Shown here piece after piece: positions 15,350-26,200 of a stretch of 64,000 bases of DNA. Numbering within the stretch: the stretch's first letter is position 1; the number at the start of each line of letters is the position of its first letter. The notes below the pieces were generated by a model that saw only the letters and a list, made by a program, of their open reading frames with translations, made no database searches and was not told the DNA's origin. The stretch comes from Planctomycetota bacterium. GTDB lineage: Bacteria > Planctomycetota > UBA1135 > UBA2386. The position numbers and the translations under genes are program-made. Location of the stretch: NCBI GenBank assembly GCA_020638735.1, contig JACKHZ010000010.1, forward strand, positions 372,001-436,000, in the 5' to 3' direction.

Positions 15350-17773
15350 ATGGCCAAGACGCAGACTGCCCCATCCCACCGTTGGTCGTTCTACCGCGCC
15401 GGCGGTGTCGACCAGGTCCGCCTCGACAAGGGCGCGGACATCCTCAACCTCGACAAGCTCGACAAGAAGCTCTGGGTGGCGCTCAGCTGCCCGGTGAAGG
15501 GCCTCGAGATCGACACGCGCATGCTCGAGCTGCTCGACGCCGACGACGACGGCTACGTGCGCCCGCCCGAGGTGCTCGCCGCCGTCGCGTGGCTGCGTGA
15601 CGTGCTGCAGAACGCCGACGAGCTCGCCGCCGGCGTCGATGGCGTCGCGCTGGCGAACATCCGCAAGGACACCGCCGAGGGCAAGGCGGTGTTCGCGGCC
15701 GCGGCGCACGCGCTGAAGAGCCTCGGTGGCGAAGCGAAGGTGCTGACGGTGGCGGACTCGGTGAGGGTCGCCGAGATCTTCGCCAAGGCGCAGCAGAACG
15801 GCGACGGCACGGTGCCGCCGGCCGCGATCGCCGACGAGAAGGCGCGCGCGGTCGCAGTCGACGTCGTCGCCTGCATGGGCGGCGTCGCCGATCGTTCGGG
15901 TGACCTCGGCTACGACCAGGCGCAGCTCGATGCGTTCTTCGCCGCCTGCGCCGCCTACGACGCATGGCAGAAGGAGGGCGAGGCCGGCAAGAAGGACGTG
16001 ATGCCGTTCGGCGCCGACACGCCGGCCGCGCACGCCGCGTTCACGGCGCTGCGCGCCAAGATCGACGACTACTTCGGCCGCTGCCGCCTGGCTTCGTTCG
16101 ATCCGCGCGCGCTGGCGGCGGTCAACCGCGAAGAGGCGGCCTACATCGCCGCCGCCGCCAAGGACCTGACGATCACCGCCGACGAGATGGCGCACTTCCC
16201 GCTGGCGCTGGTCGAGGCCGGCAAGCCGCTGGACCTGGAGAAGGGCATCAACCCGGCGTGGGCGGCGCAGGTCACGACCTTCCGCGCGCTCTGCTGCGGC
16301 GGCAAGGCGTCGCTCGACGAAGCCGGCTGGGCCGCGCTGTGCGCGAGGTTCGCCGGTTACGAGGCATGGCTCGGCAAGAAGGCCGGCGGCGAGGTCGAGA
16401 AGCTCGGCGTGGCCCGCGTGCGCGAGATCCTCGCCGGCAAGCACAAGGACGCGCTGCAGCAGGCGATCGCCGACGATCTCGCCTTGGCCGGCGAGTTCGA
16501 CGCGATGGTCAAGGTCGAGAAGCTGGCGCGGCTGCACCACGGCTTCGCCCGGTTGCTGAACAACTACATCAGCTTCACCGACTTCTACTCGCGCAAGGGC
16601 GCGATCTTCCAGGCCGGCACGCTGTTCCTCGACGGGCGCGCGCTCGACCTGTGCTTCCACGTCAACGACGCCGGCAAGCACGGCACGTTGGCGCCGATGG
16701 CCAAGACCTACCTCGCCTACTGCGATTGCACGCGGCCGGGCGAGCCGAAGATGCAGGTCGCGTGCGCGTTCACCGCGGGCGACAGCGACAACCTGTTCGT
16801 CGGCCGCAACGGCATCTTCTACGACCGCAAGGGTCGCGACTGGAACGCGACCATCGTCAAGATCGTCGACAACCCGATCAGCGTGCGGCAGGCCTTCTGG
16901 TCGCCGTACAAGAAGCTGATCCGCTGGATCGAGGAGACCGTCGCCAAACGCGCCGCCGCCGCCGACTCGGCGTCCACGGCGAAGCTGCAGGAGACCGCCG
17001 GCAAGGCCGGTGACGCGGCCGCCACCGGCAAGGCCGGCGACACCGGGCCGAAGAAGATGGACATCGGCGTGCTGGCGGCGATCAGCGTCGCGATCAGCGG
17101 CATCACGATGATCGTCGGCACGATGCTCGAGAAGTTCTTCAGCCTCGGCTACCTGATGCCGCTCGGCCTGGTCGGCCTGATGTTGCTGATCTCCGGTCCG
17201 GCGATGCTGATCGCGTGGATGAAGCTGCGGCAGCGCAACCTCGGCCCGATCCTCGACGCCAACGGCTGGGCGGTGAACACGCTGACCCGCGTCAACATCC
17301 CGCTCGGCGGCTCGCTGACCGGGCTGCCGCGCATCCCGGAGGGCGCCAACCGTTCGCTGGTCGATCCGTACGCGCCGAAGAAGTCGATCTGGCCGCGGCT
17401 GTTGCTCGTGCTGCTGCTGCTCGCCGGCACCGGCTACGGGCTCTACCGCACCAACCTGCTGCACAAGTGGCTGCCGGACTGGGTCCCTGCGCACCACACC
17501 GAGCTGGCGCTGGAACTGGCCGAGGGCCAGGCTTCGGCCGTGCCGCAGGGCGGCACCGCGGCGCTGGTGGTCGCGTCGGGTGCGGCGAAGCTGCAGGTCG
17601 TCGACGTCACCGACACCAACAAGCCGGTCGCGCTCGACGACCTGGCGGTGGCCGACGGCAAGGCCGTGCTGACGGTGCCGGCCGACATGGCCGTGGGCAC
17701 GAAGCTGAAGGTGATCGACGCGGTCGGCGAAGGCACCTTCGTCGAGTTCGAGGTCGTCGCCAAGCCGCAGTGA
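15350..17773 (+). CDS. EF-hand-containing membrane protein of unknown function, 807 aa
   Basis: The start is the ATG preceded by an AGGAG at 15332-15336; the frame is open 54 bp further upstream without a better signal. The long N-terminal part is soluble and mostly helical, rich in Ala, Lys and Asp, with one EF-hand loop (LDADDDGYVRPPE, about residues 64-76) and a possible second degenerate loop in AQQNGDGTVPPAA. Three membrane helices follow near residues 572-590, 598-622 and 680-697 (last: SIWPRLLLVLLLLAGTGYG), leaving a ~100-residue C-terminal beta domain. A Lys/Ala/Thr-rich linker (TAGKAGDAAATGKAGD) precedes the helices. No catalytic motif was recognised. The large soluble part probably faces the cytoplasm, as no signal peptide is seen. 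Confidence 0.8.
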   Translation: MAKTQTAPSHRWSFYRAGGVDQVRLDKGADILNLDKLDKKLWVALSCPVKGLEIDTRMLELLDADDDGYVRPPEVLAAVAWLRDVLQNADELAAGVDGVALANIRKDTAEGKAVFAAAAHALKSLGGEAKVLTVADSVRVAEIFAKAQQNGDGTVPPAAIADEKARAVAVDVVACMGGVADRSGDLGYDQAQLDAFFAACAAYDAWQKEGEAGKKDVMPFGADTPAAHAAFTALRAKIDDYFGRCRLASFDPRALAAVNREEAAYIAAAAKDLTITADEMAHFPLALVEAGKPLDLEKGINPAWAAQVTTFRALCCGGKASLDEAGWAALCARFAGYEAWLGKKAGGEVEKLGVARVREILAGKHKDALQQAIADDLALAGEFDAMVKVEKLARLHHGFARLLNNYISFTDFYSRKGAIFQAGTLFLDGRALDLCFHVNDAGKHGTLAPMAKTYLAYCDCTRPGEPKMQVACAFTAGDSDNLFVGRNGIFYDRKGRDWNATIVKIVDNPISVRQAFWSPYKKLIRWIEETVAKRAAAADSASTAKLQETAGKAGDAAATGKAGDTGPKKMDIGVLAAISVAISGITMIVGTMLEKFFSLGYLMPLGLVGLMLLISGPAMLIAWMKLRQRNLGPILDANGWAVNTLTRVNIPLGGSLTGLPRIPEGANRSLVDPYAPKKSIWPRLLLVLLLLAGTGYGLYRTNLLHKWLPDWVPAHHTELALELAEGQASAVPQGGTAALVVASGAAKLQVVDVTDTNKPVALDDLAVADGKAVLTVPADMAVGTKLKVIDAVGEGTFVEFEVVAKPQ

Positions 17774-17791
17774 TCCCGACGCCTGGCGACG

Positions 17792-19036
<1,245 letters not shown>

Positions 19037-19119
19037 CGCTCCATGGTGTGGAGTTCGGTCAGCGGGTGCAAACCACACGCCCGGATCGGTACTCTCCTCC
19101 GACAACTTCGACCCGCATC

Positions 19120-20175
19120 ATGCAGATCCCCGCCACGCTCGGTGCGCTGCTCTCGGCAGCGTCGCTCGTCGCCCAGAACGTGGTCTACCACGACGACGCG
19201 TCGCCGCTGTCCGGTGCCGGGAACGCCTTCCCCTTCGGCGTCGAGACGGTGCGCCTGCAGCAGTTGATCCCCAACGCCGTGCTCGGCACGTCGCCGTGCG
19301 TGATCCAGGATCTCTACGTCGACCCGCTGATCAGCAACTCACAGGGCCTGCACGTGTCGCAGGTCTTCTACGGGGACATCGAGGTCCGCATGGGCGCGAC
19401 CCAGCTGAGTGTGCTGACGACCGACTGGGCCACCAACTCGCCGACGCCGACGACGGTCTACCGCGGGCCGCTGCTGGTGCGTTTCGAGAAGAACCGCTGG
19501 TGTGCGCTCGGCCTGCCGCGTTCGTTCGCGTGGAATCCCGCGAGCGCCGCCGACAACCTGGTCGTCGAGTTCATCGTCTGGGACGTCGCCGACACCGGCG
19601 CGGTGATCCCCAACCCCAGCGGCTACTTCCTGGACGTGCGGCGCAGCGTCGGTGGTTCGATCCAGCGCGCCTATCGTCTCGGCTGGACGGTCGCGCAGCA
19701 GCCGACTGCGATCGGCGTCGATGGCAGCGGCATCAAGCTCGGCTTCCTGATCGACGACGGCAACTTCGTCGTGCACGATGGCGAGTGCGTCGGCTCGAGC
19801 GGCGCAGCGCCGCGCATCGGCGCCGTCGCGGGCAGCCTGCCGAGCGCCGGCGCGACGTTCGACGTGACGATCGCCGGCGGGCAAGCCGGCGCTCTCGCGG
19901 CGCTGGTGCTCGGCCTGGAGCGCGAGAGCTACCTCGGCGTCTCGCTGCCCTACGACCTGCAGCCGCTCGGCGCGCCGGGCTGCCGAATGTGGCACGGCTG
20001 GGAAGCGTTCTCGTCCGGGGTGGTGCTCGACGCGGCGGGCTCCGGTGTCACGACGCTGCTGTTCCCGCCGATGGTGCCGCAGCAGGCGCGGCTCTACGGC
20101 ACGTGGTTGTGCCTGGATCCCGCCGCCAACTCCCTCGGCGTGGTGCCATCCGGCTTCCTCGGCATGACGTTGTGA
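19120..20175 (+). CDS. Secreted protein of unknown function, 351 aa
   Basis: Start ATG chosen because it gives a signal peptide (MQIPATLGALLSAASLVAQN). The mature protein is Gly/Ser/Val-rich, all-beta in appearance, with strands such as VVYHDDASPLSGAGNAFPFG, VIQDLYVDPLIS, NLVVEFIVWDVADTGAV and, at the C-terminus, an SLPSAGATFDVTIAGGQAGA domain ending in LPYDLQPLGAPGCRMW. That final module, a FDVxIAGG strand followed by a PxDLxPLGAPGC motif, is a pattern I associate with exported proteins of this planctomycete group, but that association is from memory and untested. No enzyme motif was found. It lies 8 bp before pdxH on the same strand and may be cotranscribed with it. Confidence 0.75.
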   Translation: MQIPATLGALLSAASLVAQNVVYHDDASPLSGAGNAFPFGVETVRLQQLIPNAVLGTSPCVIQDLYVDPLISNSQGLHVSQVFYGDIEVRMGATQLSVLTTDWATNSPTPTTVYRGPLLVRFEKNRWCALGLPRSFAWNPASAADNLVVEFIVWDVADTGAVIPNPSGYFLDVRRSVGGSIQRAYRLGWTVAQQPTAIGVDGSGIKLGFLIDDGNFVVHDGECVGSSGAAPRIGAVAGSLPSAGATFDVTIAGGQAGALAALVLGLERESYLGVSLPYDLQPLGAPGCRMWHGWEAFSSGVVLDAAGSGVTTLLFPPMVPQQARLYGTWLCLDPAANSLGVVPSGFLGMTL

Positions 20176-20183
20176 GGTCCCGC

Positions 20184-20837
20184 ATGTCCGACCAGTTCTC
20201 CGACCTGCGCATCGAATACGGCGACGAGCCCCTGCGCCGCGCCGATGCGCCCGATGCGCCGTGGCCGCTGTTCGCGCAGTGGCTCGCGGCGGCGAAGGCG
20301 GCGGGGGTCTCCGAACCCAACGCCATGTCGCTCGCGACCTGCGATGCCGCCGGCCAGCCGTCCTGCCGGGTGGTGCTGTGCAAGCGCGCGGACGAGCGCG
20401 GCCTGCTGTTCTTCACCAATCTGGCGAGCGCCAAGGGGAACGAGCTGCGCGCCAACCCGCGGGCGGCGGTGACGTTCTGGTGGGGCGCGCCGCGCAACCG
20501 TCAGGTGCGGGTCGTCGGGAAGATCGTCGAGGCCTCGCCGGCGGAGTCGGACGAGTACTTCTGGAGCCGGCCGCGCCGCGCGCAGCTGTGCAGCGCGGCG
20601 TCGCCGCAGAGCCAGGTGGTCGCCGACCGCGCGCAACTCGAAGGGCTGGTCGCCGACCTCGAGCGGCGGGTCGGTGACGGGGTCGTGCCGAGGCCAGCGC
20701 ATTGGGGCGGATACCTGCTGGTGCCCGCGTCGGTCGAGTTCTGGCAGGGCCGCGACGGTCGGCTGCACGATCGGCTCCGCTACGTCGAAGTCGACGGGCG
20801 GGGCGGCAGCTGGCGCCTCGAGCGGCTGGCGCCGTAG
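20184..20837 (+). CDS. pdxH: Pyridoxamine/pyridoxine 5'-phosphate oxidase
   Basis: 217 aa, the normal length. The enzyme uses FMN and oxygen to convert PNP or PMP to pyridoxal 5'-phosphate, the last step of vitamin B6 synthesis and salvage. Visible signatures are LRIEYGDEPLRRADAPDAPW at the start, EPNAMSLATCDAAGQPSCRV, the FMN-contact SCRVVLCKRADERGLLFFTN, KGNELRANPRAAVTFWW, QVRVVGKIVEASPAESDEYF, and the closing signature PRPAHWGGYLLVPASVEFWQ with RLHDRLRYV. The ATG is preceded by GAGGT with a 5-base gap, a good ribosome site. It follows the secreted protein gene by 8 bp. Its product is the cofactor of the tryptophanase upstream, though linkage is probably coincidental. Confidence 0.95.
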   Translation: MSDQFSDLRIEYGDEPLRRADAPDAPWPLFAQWLAAAKAAGVSEPNAMSLATCDAAGQPSCRVVLCKRADERGLLFFTNLASAKGNELRANPRAAVTFWWGAPRNRQVRVVGKIVEASPAESDEYFWSRPRRAQLCSAASPQSQVVADRAQLEGLVADLERRVGDGVVPRPAHWGGYLLVPASVEFWQGRDGRLHDRLRYVEVDGRGGSWRLERLAP

Positions 20838-20854
20838 CGCGCTCCTCCCGGGGA

Positions 20855-21178
20855 TCAGGCGCGGCGCTGCCGCGGGATCGCGTCGATGCCGCGGTGCGCG
20901 GCGAGTTCTTCGTCGGCGCCGGCGATCGCCATGCGCACGTGCACCAACTCGGTGGCGAGCTCGTCGCATTCGAGCTGCATGTCCTGGCACCGGGTGACCA
21001 TCGAGTCGGCCCCGGGGTCGCCGTCGAGCTGCGAAACGAACGTGTCGCGGTGGGCCTTCTCCAGGTGCTCCTGCAGCTCGGCCAGCGCCTGCGTCATCCA
21101 CCGTTCCTGGCGGCGGAAGTCGGCGGCGAGGCTGCGCAACCGGTCGCGGTGCGAGGGGCTTTCAGGCGCTCGCAGCAT
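20855..21178 (-). CDS. Small helical protein of unknown function, 107 aa
   Basis: Starts at the ATG served by a strong AAGGAGAG ribosome site (21183-21190), which decides the start. The product is mostly helix: SLAADFRRQERWMTQALAEL, QEHLEKAHRDTF, CDELATELVHVRMAIAGADE, with heptad-like spacing of Leu/Val/Met that suggests a coiled coil. Two Cys and no membrane segment. It overlaps the 3' end of the upstream 85-aa gene by 17 bp, so the two are probably translated from one message. No homolog is recognised. Confidence 0.65.
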   Translation of the reverse strand: MLRAPESPSHRDRLRSLAADFRRQERWMTQALAELQEHLEKAHRDTFVSQLDGDPGADSMVTRCQDMQLECDELATELVHVRMAIAGADEELAAHRGIDAIPRQRRA

Positions 21179-21419
21179 GGCACTCTCCTTCGATCGACGG
21201 GATGCCGTCGAGCATCTGCCGCAGCACTGCGATCTGGCGGCGGCAGAGGATGCGGTCGGTGCGCACGTCCGCCGGGATCGGCAGGCCCTGTGACAGGGCG
21301 AAATGTGCGCGGGCGTCGATGACGGCCAGCTGCGCCTGGGCGGCGGCGAGGTCCGCGTAGAACCTGGCGGAGAGATCCGAGACCGCGCAGGCAGCACCTT
21401 CGATCAAGTCCGTGTCCAT
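21162..21419 (-). CDS. Small helical protein of unknown function, 85 aa
   Basis: Product rich in Ala, Asp and Leu with two likely helices: SDLSARFYADLAAAQAQLAV and RTDRILCRRQIAVLRQMLDG. No signal peptide or membrane segment, and no recognised family. No good ribosome site precedes the ATG. It overlaps the following small gene, whose ribosome site lies inside its last codons, so the pair looks like a two-gene unit of small interacting helical proteins. Codon use is like the neighbours. Confidence 0.55.
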   Translation of the reverse strand: MDTDLIEGAACAVSDLSARFYADLAAAQAQLAVIDARAHFALSQGLPIPADVRTDRILCRRQIAVLRQMLDGIPSIEGECHAASA

Positions 21420-21512
21420 GCAGACAGGATCGATCGAGCCGGTGAAGGCGTTGCGGCGGGGTTCGTGAAGACTGCCGGGCCTGCGGTTGCGGCGGGCAGC
21501 CTGGCCCGCCGT

Positions 21513-22643
21513 TCAGTCGACCCACTCGGCGACGAAGATGTTGGTGTCGCCGGGCTTTGCGCCGTAGCGATTGCTGGCGAACGCGATGCGTCGGCCGTCC
21601 GGCGAGAACATCGGGAAGCTGTCGAACTCGGGGCAGGTCGTCACCTGCTCGATGCCCGAGCCGTCCTCGTTGACCAGGAACAGGTCGAAGTTGCGCGCCT
21701 GGGTGTGGTCGCCGGTCTCACGCATCTTCTCCATGCCGCGGAAGTTGCTGCTGAAGATGATGCGCTTGTCGTCCGGCAGCCAGTACGGGGCGAAGTTGGC
21801 GGCGCCGTTCTTCGTCACCTGGTGGAAGTCACTGCCGTCGCGGTTGCAGACGGTGATCTCCATGTGCGACGGGCGCACGATCTGCTGACCGAGCAGCTGC
21901 GTGTCCTCGTCCGCCTCCTTGTCGCTTTGCGGGAACGCCGAGCGCAAGACCAGCTTCCTGCCGTCGTGCGAGAAGAAGGCGCCGCCGTCGTAGCCGCGGC
22001 GGTTGGTGACGCGGCGCACGTCGGAGCCGTCGTCGTTCATCGTGTAGAGCTCGAGGTCGCCGTCGCGCACCGACGTGAACACCACCTGGCCGGTCTGCGG
22101 GCACAGCGTCGCCTCGGCGTCGTAGCCGGGGGTCGCCGTCAGCTGGCGCATGTCGCCGCCGTGCACGTCGGTCGAGAAGATGTCGTATTCGCGGTGCACG
22201 GCCCATTGGTAGCCGCGCCCGGTGAGCTTGACGACCGGCGGGGCGTCGCCGGTGTGGTGGGTCGAGGCGAAGAGGATGCGTCGGTCGCCCTTCGTGAAGT
22301 AGGCGCAGGTGGTCCGGCCGGTGCCGGTGCTGATGCGCTCGGTGTCGCCGGTCCGCAGGTCGAGCACGTAGATCTGGTCGGCGTCCTGCGCGCTGCTCTT
22401 GCGCTGGAAGACCAGACGGGTGCCGTCGTTGGACCAGTAGGCCTCGGCGTTCTCGCCATCGAAGGTCAGCTGCCGCACGTTGCGCAGGTGCTTCTCGCCG
22501 GGCAGCGGATCGACCGGCTTGCCGGCGCCGATGGTGAACACGGCCGCTGCCGTGTCGGTCACCTGGGGCGTGTCATACGTCTCGGACGTCGTGCCGCAGG
22601 CGGCGATGAGCAGGAGCGGGAGCAGGCAACAGCGCGTTTGCAT
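21513..22643 (-). CDS. PD40/TolB-like beta-propeller lipoprotein
   Basis: 376 aa from the ATG that gives a lipoprotein signal (MQTRCCLLPLLLIAACGTTS; lipobox LIAAC, acylated Cys at residue 16). The rest is a six-bladed propeller of WD40-like PD40 repeats: HLRNVRQLTFDGENAEAYWS, NDGTRLVFQRK, NDDGSDVRRVTNRRGYDGGA, SHDGRKLVLRSAF, LPDDKRIIFSSNF, NEDGSGIEQVTTCPEFDSFP and SPDGRRIAFASNRYG. TolB-type propellers bind partner proteins in the periplasm; here there is no TolB N-domain and no Tol-Pal gene nearby, so it is not TolB itself. It is probably an anchored binding protein or the sensor half of an unknown complex. Monocistronic in appearance. Confidence 0.88.
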   Translation of the reverse strand: MQTRCCLLPLLLIAACGTTSETYDTPQVTDTAAAVFTIGAGKPVDPLPGEKHLRNVRQLTFDGENAEAYWSNDGTRLVFQRKSSAQDADQIYVLDLRTGDTERISTGTGRTTCAYFTKGDRRILFASTHHTGDAPPVVKLTGRGYQWAVHREYDIFSTDVHGGDMRQLTATPGYDAEATLCPQTGQVVFTSVRDGDLELYTMNDDGSDVRRVTNRRGYDGGAFFSHDGRKLVLRSAFPQSDKEADEDTQLLGQQIVRPSHMEITVCNRDGSDFHQVTKNGAANFAPYWLPDDKRIIFSSNFRGMEKMRETGDHTQARNFDLFLVNEDGSGIEQVTTCPEFDSFPMFSPDGRRIAFASNRYGAKPGDTNIFVAEWVD

Positions 22644-22734
22644 CGGCAGCAATGTGGCGCGCCGGGTCGGTCGCCGCAACGGGCCTCGTCGTCATCTGGA
22701 CGTCATCGCCCGCCCGCTCGACTGGTCGCGGTCG

Positions 22735-23181
22735 TCAGCCGCCGATCTGACCGCCGATCTGACCGACGACACCGACCTGCGGGTCGGCGAGCCCGAGCAG
22801 GCGGCGCTCGGCGGGGGTCAGGTCGGGGAAGGCGGCGACGAACGCCGCGCGGTTCTGCACGACGAACGCGCGCAGGCGCTGCAGCAGGCGCTCCGGCTCC
22901 TCTACCTCGAAGAGCCCGCTCGCGGCGACGGCATCCGCCGCTTCGCGCCGGTGCGAGTGGTCGACCGCGTTCGGCACCAGGCGTTCGTCGTCGAGCCAGA
23001 ACTCGGCGCGCACCTGGAAGAATCCGATCAGGTTGCGCAGATGCGGCAACGTGATCGCCGAGCGCCCCTTGCAGATGTCGGTGGCGGTCTGCGGCGACAC
23101 GCTGAGCGCTCTCGCCAGGTCCCGCTTCTTGAGGCGCCGCTGATCGAGCAGGGCAGTGATCTTCTCGTGGATGAGGACCAT
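22735..23181 (-). CDS. Helix-turn-helix transcriptional regulator (XRE-like), 148 aa
   Basis: An N-terminal lambda-repressor-type HTH at about residues 5-60 (MVLIHEKITALLDQRRLKKR, then DLARALSVSPQTATDICKGR and SAITLPHLRNLIGFF) is followed by a helical C-terminal half (LQRLRAFVVQNRAAFVAAFP, LTPAERRLLGLADPQ) with no recognised ligand domain. The architecture resembles HigA/antitoxin-like or phage-derived regulators, but no toxin gene is adjacent. The last nine residues are a duplicated GQIGG motif caused by a 12-bp tandem repeat in the DNA. It lies between the PD40 lipoprotein and DUF2339 genes, all on the minus strand. Confidence 0.8.
   Translation of the reverse strand: MVLIHEKITALLDQRRLKKRDLARALSVSPQTATDICKGRSAITLPHLRNLIGFFQVRAEFWLDDERLVPNAVDHSHRREAADAVAASGLFEVEEPERLLQRLRAFVVQNRAAFVAAFPDLTPAERRLLGLADPQVGVVGQIGGQIGG
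22741..22764. repeat. Two tandem 12-bp units in the 3' end of the HTH regulator gene
   Basis: gccgatctgacc occurs twice in direct succession and encodes the repeated Gly-Gln-Ile-Gly at the C-terminus. It is a likely slippage site and keeps the frame. Confidence 0.8.
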
Positions 23182-23283
23182 GTGTTCGACGCTGACCGGT
23201 TTGGCCCGAAGGCCCGTCGGCGCGCAACGGTATCGCCGGATTTCGTCGAGCGCAAACCAGAAGTCCGGTCCTGCCGGCTCCGA

Positions 23284-26200
23284 TCAGCCCGTGCCGTCGG
23301 CGTCTTCGCGCCTCGACGTGTCGTCGCGCGTCGCTGCGAGTCGTCGTTCGGCGCGGTGGTAGGCCCACGAAGCGCCGACGAACACGACGCCGACCAACAG
23401 GAACGCGAGGATGCGGTACAGCTGCTGCGCGCCGGACATGTCGACGAGCAGCACCTTGGCCGCGGTCAGCACGAACAGCGTCAGCGCGGTCAACCGCGGC
23501 ATGCGCAGGTCGCGTCGGAAGCCGACCACCAGCAGCACGATCGCGGCGACGATCCACGTCACCGTGATCGAGAAGCGCGCCAGCCGCGCCGCTTCGGCGG
23601 GCTCTTCGACGTGGTCGAGGAACCACGTCGGCGGCTCGAGGGTCACGCCGATCAGGCCGACGATCAGCGCCAGGCGGCGCAGCCCGATGCTCCCGTGCGG
23701 GCGCGACCACATCCAGACCGTGGCGACGCTGGCGGCGACCAGCAGCACCCGCGGGTTGACGAACATCAGCCGCGGCTCCCAGGTGGTCGCGTAGGCGGCC
23801 AGCGGCAGCAGCAGCGCCGGCACCAGCGCGAACAGGCCGACCGCGCGCAGGCTCTTGTTGCCGGTGGCTGGTGCGCGCCACGCGGCGCCGGCCGACCCGA
23901 GCACGAAGGTGGCGCCGAGCAGCCAGACCGCCCAGCGGCCGATTGCGCGGCCTTCGCAGCTGTCGTTCGCCCAAGTCACCGCTTCGCAGCAGCCGAACAG
24001 CAGCGCGCCGAGCAGCGCCATGGCGCTGGCCTGGTGGGCGGCGTTGTCGGAGACCAGCCGCCGCAGATGGCGGTGCAGCGCGGCGATCGCGCCCGCCGCC
24101 AGCATGCCAGCGCCGAAGCGCTGGTTGGCGATCAGCAGGTGCGGGTCGAGTTGCCGGCCGTAGAGCCACAGCGCGCCGAGCGCCGCAGCCGCGAGCGGCA
24201 ACGTGGTCAGCGCGAGCACCCGGCGGCTCGACCAGGTGGTCGCCGCGCCGGTGCCGGCGGCGGTCAGCCCCAGCCACACCCAGACCAGGGTCTGCGCCAC
24301 CGTGGTGCGCCCCGGCACGTGGTCGCCGCGCTGCAGGAACGCCGCGGCCTCGACGGTCGCCAGCGCCGTCAGCGCCAGCTGCGCCGTGCCGAGCAGCGAC
24401 TCCCGCGGACCGTCGACGCCATGCTGGTGCCGCGCGATGCGCGCGGCGAGCCCCAGCAGCGCGACGATGGTCAGTCCGGCGAGGCACGCGCCGTTGAGCA
24501 CCACCAGCGCGTCGGCCGGGTAGCGTTCGTAGGCGCGGGTGACGGCGATGCCGGCGGCGAGCAGCGGCACCGTGGCCGCGGCGAAGGTCGCGGTCGACGG
24601 CCGCCAACGCGTCCACAGCAGGAAGCCGAGCGCGCCGGCGCACTGCAACCACGCGATCGTCAGCGCCGGGCCGTTGGTCCACCAGGCCGTGGGGGTGCCG
24701 TTGGCGTGACGGAGGATCTCGGCCGAGAGCGCGCCCAGCGTCCACAGCGCGGCCAGCACACCGGCGCCGCGGGCGAGCGTGCGTTCGGCGGCTGCGGTCG
24801 CGAAGCGGGCGTGCAGCGCCGCGAACACCGCCAGGCCGATGCCAGCGACCAGCAGGGTCACGCACCACTCGTTCCACAGCAGCGGCGCGTCTCCGGCGGC
24901 GCCGGGCAGGTGCACGAACACCGTGCGCGTCATCGCCGCGCCGAGCACCAGCAGGGCGATGCGCCGCGACGTGCGGTGGGCGAAGCGGTAGCCGACCCAG
25001 ACCAGCACGGCCGCTTCGCCGAACCACGCGGTGGTGATGGCGTTGGTCGGCAGCAGGAAGAACAGGCCGAGCGTCGCGACCAGCGCGGCGAGCGCGAAGA
25101 AGCCGTCGCGCGTGCGCACGTCGCCGCCGACGCGGCGCGCGGTCACCACGCCGAGCGCGGCGTAGAGCACGGCCGCGCCGAAGCAACCGCCGGCGAGCAG
25201 GCGCGGCGCCGTCGCGTGCAGCAGCGTCGCCGCGTAGGCGAGCGACCAGGCGACGTTGGCCAGGGCCAGCACGAAGCGCTCGGCGGTCGCGGGCGTGCTT
25301 CGACGCCAGTGCTGCACGAACGGCAGCACCAGGAACACGACGTGGAACACGCCGAGCCACAGCAGCGTCGCGTCGGGCTGCGGGTGCGCGTGCTGCCACG
25401 CCGCCCACCAGCCGCCGAACAGCACCGCGGTGCCGGCGAACGCCAGCACGTCGAGCGCGCGCCACTGCCGCCATGCCGCGACCGCCAGCACGCCGAGGTC
25501 GAGCAGCAGCAGATAGGCGCAGAGGGCGTCGCGCGAGTCCTGTCCCGTCTGGATCAGCACCGGCGTGGCGAAGCCGCCGAGCACGGCGAGGAACGCCATC
25601 GCGATCGCGTCGAGGCGCACGGCGGATGCGAGGCCGAGCGCGGTGACGGCGATCATCATCGCGAACGCCGTCGTCGCGCCGATCAGCGGCGTGTCGACGA
25701 CCATCACCGCCGGCTGGTACGCCGCGAAGACGGTCAGGTAGAGCAGCGCCTGGCCGCCGCCGAGCAGGCCCTGCCCGAGCGCGGTCATGCCGTTCTTCAG
25801 GCTTCGCCAGCCGGTCGCGGCCAGCACCAGCGCGAGCGTCGCCGACGTGGCGATGCGCAGCCGCGGGCCGAAGTAGCGGCCGAGCCAGTCGCGGTCGTAG
25901 GCGTACTTGAGGAAGAAGGCGATGCCGAGGAACAGCAGGGCGACGCCGATCCACGTCAGCCAGCGCATGCCGAGCGCCTTCTCGACGGAGCCGAAGTGCT
26001 CGTCGCTGCGCGCCGCGGGCGCGGCGGTCGGCATGCCGAGGCCTTCCGGGCGGCTCGCCGACGGCGGCAGCGGCGGCGGCGCGACTCGTGCGCTGGCGGC
26101 GGGTTCGGGCCGGGGTGGGGGCGGTGCCGTGGGGCGCGGCTCGTCCAGCGGCGTCGTCGGCGGCGGCGTCGTCGGCGGCGGCGGGAGGGCTGGTTCGGCT

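Noticed and set aside
14330..17497. 1055-residue minus-strand open frame
   Set aside because: Its only credible part is the DUF1080 protein's neighbourhood; the rest is antisense to the EF-hand protein and has shadow composition.
22735..23181. Antitoxin of a toxin-antitoxin pair
   Set aside because: HTH layout would fit, but neither neighbour is a small toxin-like gene.
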